Source: ASMP01 sp041484115 (GTDB lineage Archaea; Nanobdellota; Nanobdellia; Pacearchaeales; GW2011-AR1). From it: a stretch of 12,511 nt of DNA. Position 1 is the stretch's first letter. Each line of letters starts with the position of its first letter. The notes below the pieces were generated by a model that was not told the DNA's origin, did no database searches, and was given only the letters and a program-made list of their open reading frames with translations. Positions 12,460 to 12,511 of the stretch are shown here, one piece after another. Location: NCBI GenBank assembly GCA_041484115.1, contig JBGPHA010000012.1:1-12511 (forward strand), read 5' to 3'. Position numbers and translations under genes: made by a program.

Positions 12460-12511
12460 TCAATTTTTAATCCAGGAATAACCTTTTTCTTCAAGATTAT
12501 CTACGAGTTCT
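12460..12511 (-). CDS. C-terminal fragment of a convergent gene
   Basis: On the minus strand an open frame runs from the window edge to a TGA at 12460-12462 and encodes the last 16 residues, ELVDNLEEKGYSWIKN. The composition is that of a normal soluble C-terminal helix, and the gene would be convergent with the small membrane protein, three bases away. It is too short to identify and could be chance. Confidence 0.4.
   Translation of the reverse strand, partial: ELVDNLEEKGYSWIKN

Overview
The window (roughly one-third G+C) comes from an archaeon. It encodes a group II chaperonin (thermosome) and the archaeal/eukaryotic diphthamide enzyme Dph2. Most genes have a TATA-type box centred about 25.5 bp before the start codon, the pattern of leaderless archaeal transcripts. 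The AT-rich, compact layout, the small uncharacterised proteins and the simple surface proteins suggest a DPANN lineage such as Pacearchaeota or Woesearchaeota. That placement is an inference from gene content; no marker phylogeny was possible.

Layout. Positions 1-736 hold three small uncharacterised genes, the first cut by the window edge; the first and third share a C-terminal motif. Positions 739-2038 hold a divergent pair: a hypothetical protein on the minus strand and a putative Pol-beta-type nucleotidyltransferase on the plus strand, with back-to-back promoters between them. A CBS-domain/zinc-ribbon protein (2046-2609, minus) is divergent from a probable operon of a winged-helix protein and the thermosome (2720-4796). 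A divergent PIN-like nuclease follows (4820-5665), probably with its own weak promoter.

Positions 5705-8346 (minus) form a two-gene surface operon. The upstream gene encodes a secreted protein whose C-terminal half looks like a bacterial outer-membrane beta-barrel. The downstream gene, joined by an ATGA overlap, encodes a membrane-anchored Ig/cadherin-like protein with a recent internal duplication. A ten-helix EamA-type transporter (8443-9294, minus) is divergent from a thioredoxin reductase-like flavoprotein (9373-10320). Then come dph2 (10355-11341), a membrane-tethered DsbA-like oxidoreductase (11419-12165) and a 72-residue Gly/Met-rich two-helix membrane protein (12238-12456). The last bases probably hold the 3' end of a convergent gene.

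Themes. Protein folding and redox are served by the thermosome, the TrxR-like protein and DsbA. Surface display is served by the barrel-like and Ig-like pair. The most unusual items are the barrel-like protein in an archaeal context, the symmetric inverted repeat bracketing a TATA box before the last gene, and the regular leaderless promoter spacing, which lets two start codons be reassigned. There is no RNA gene, CRISPR array, insertion sequence or recognisable mobile element.
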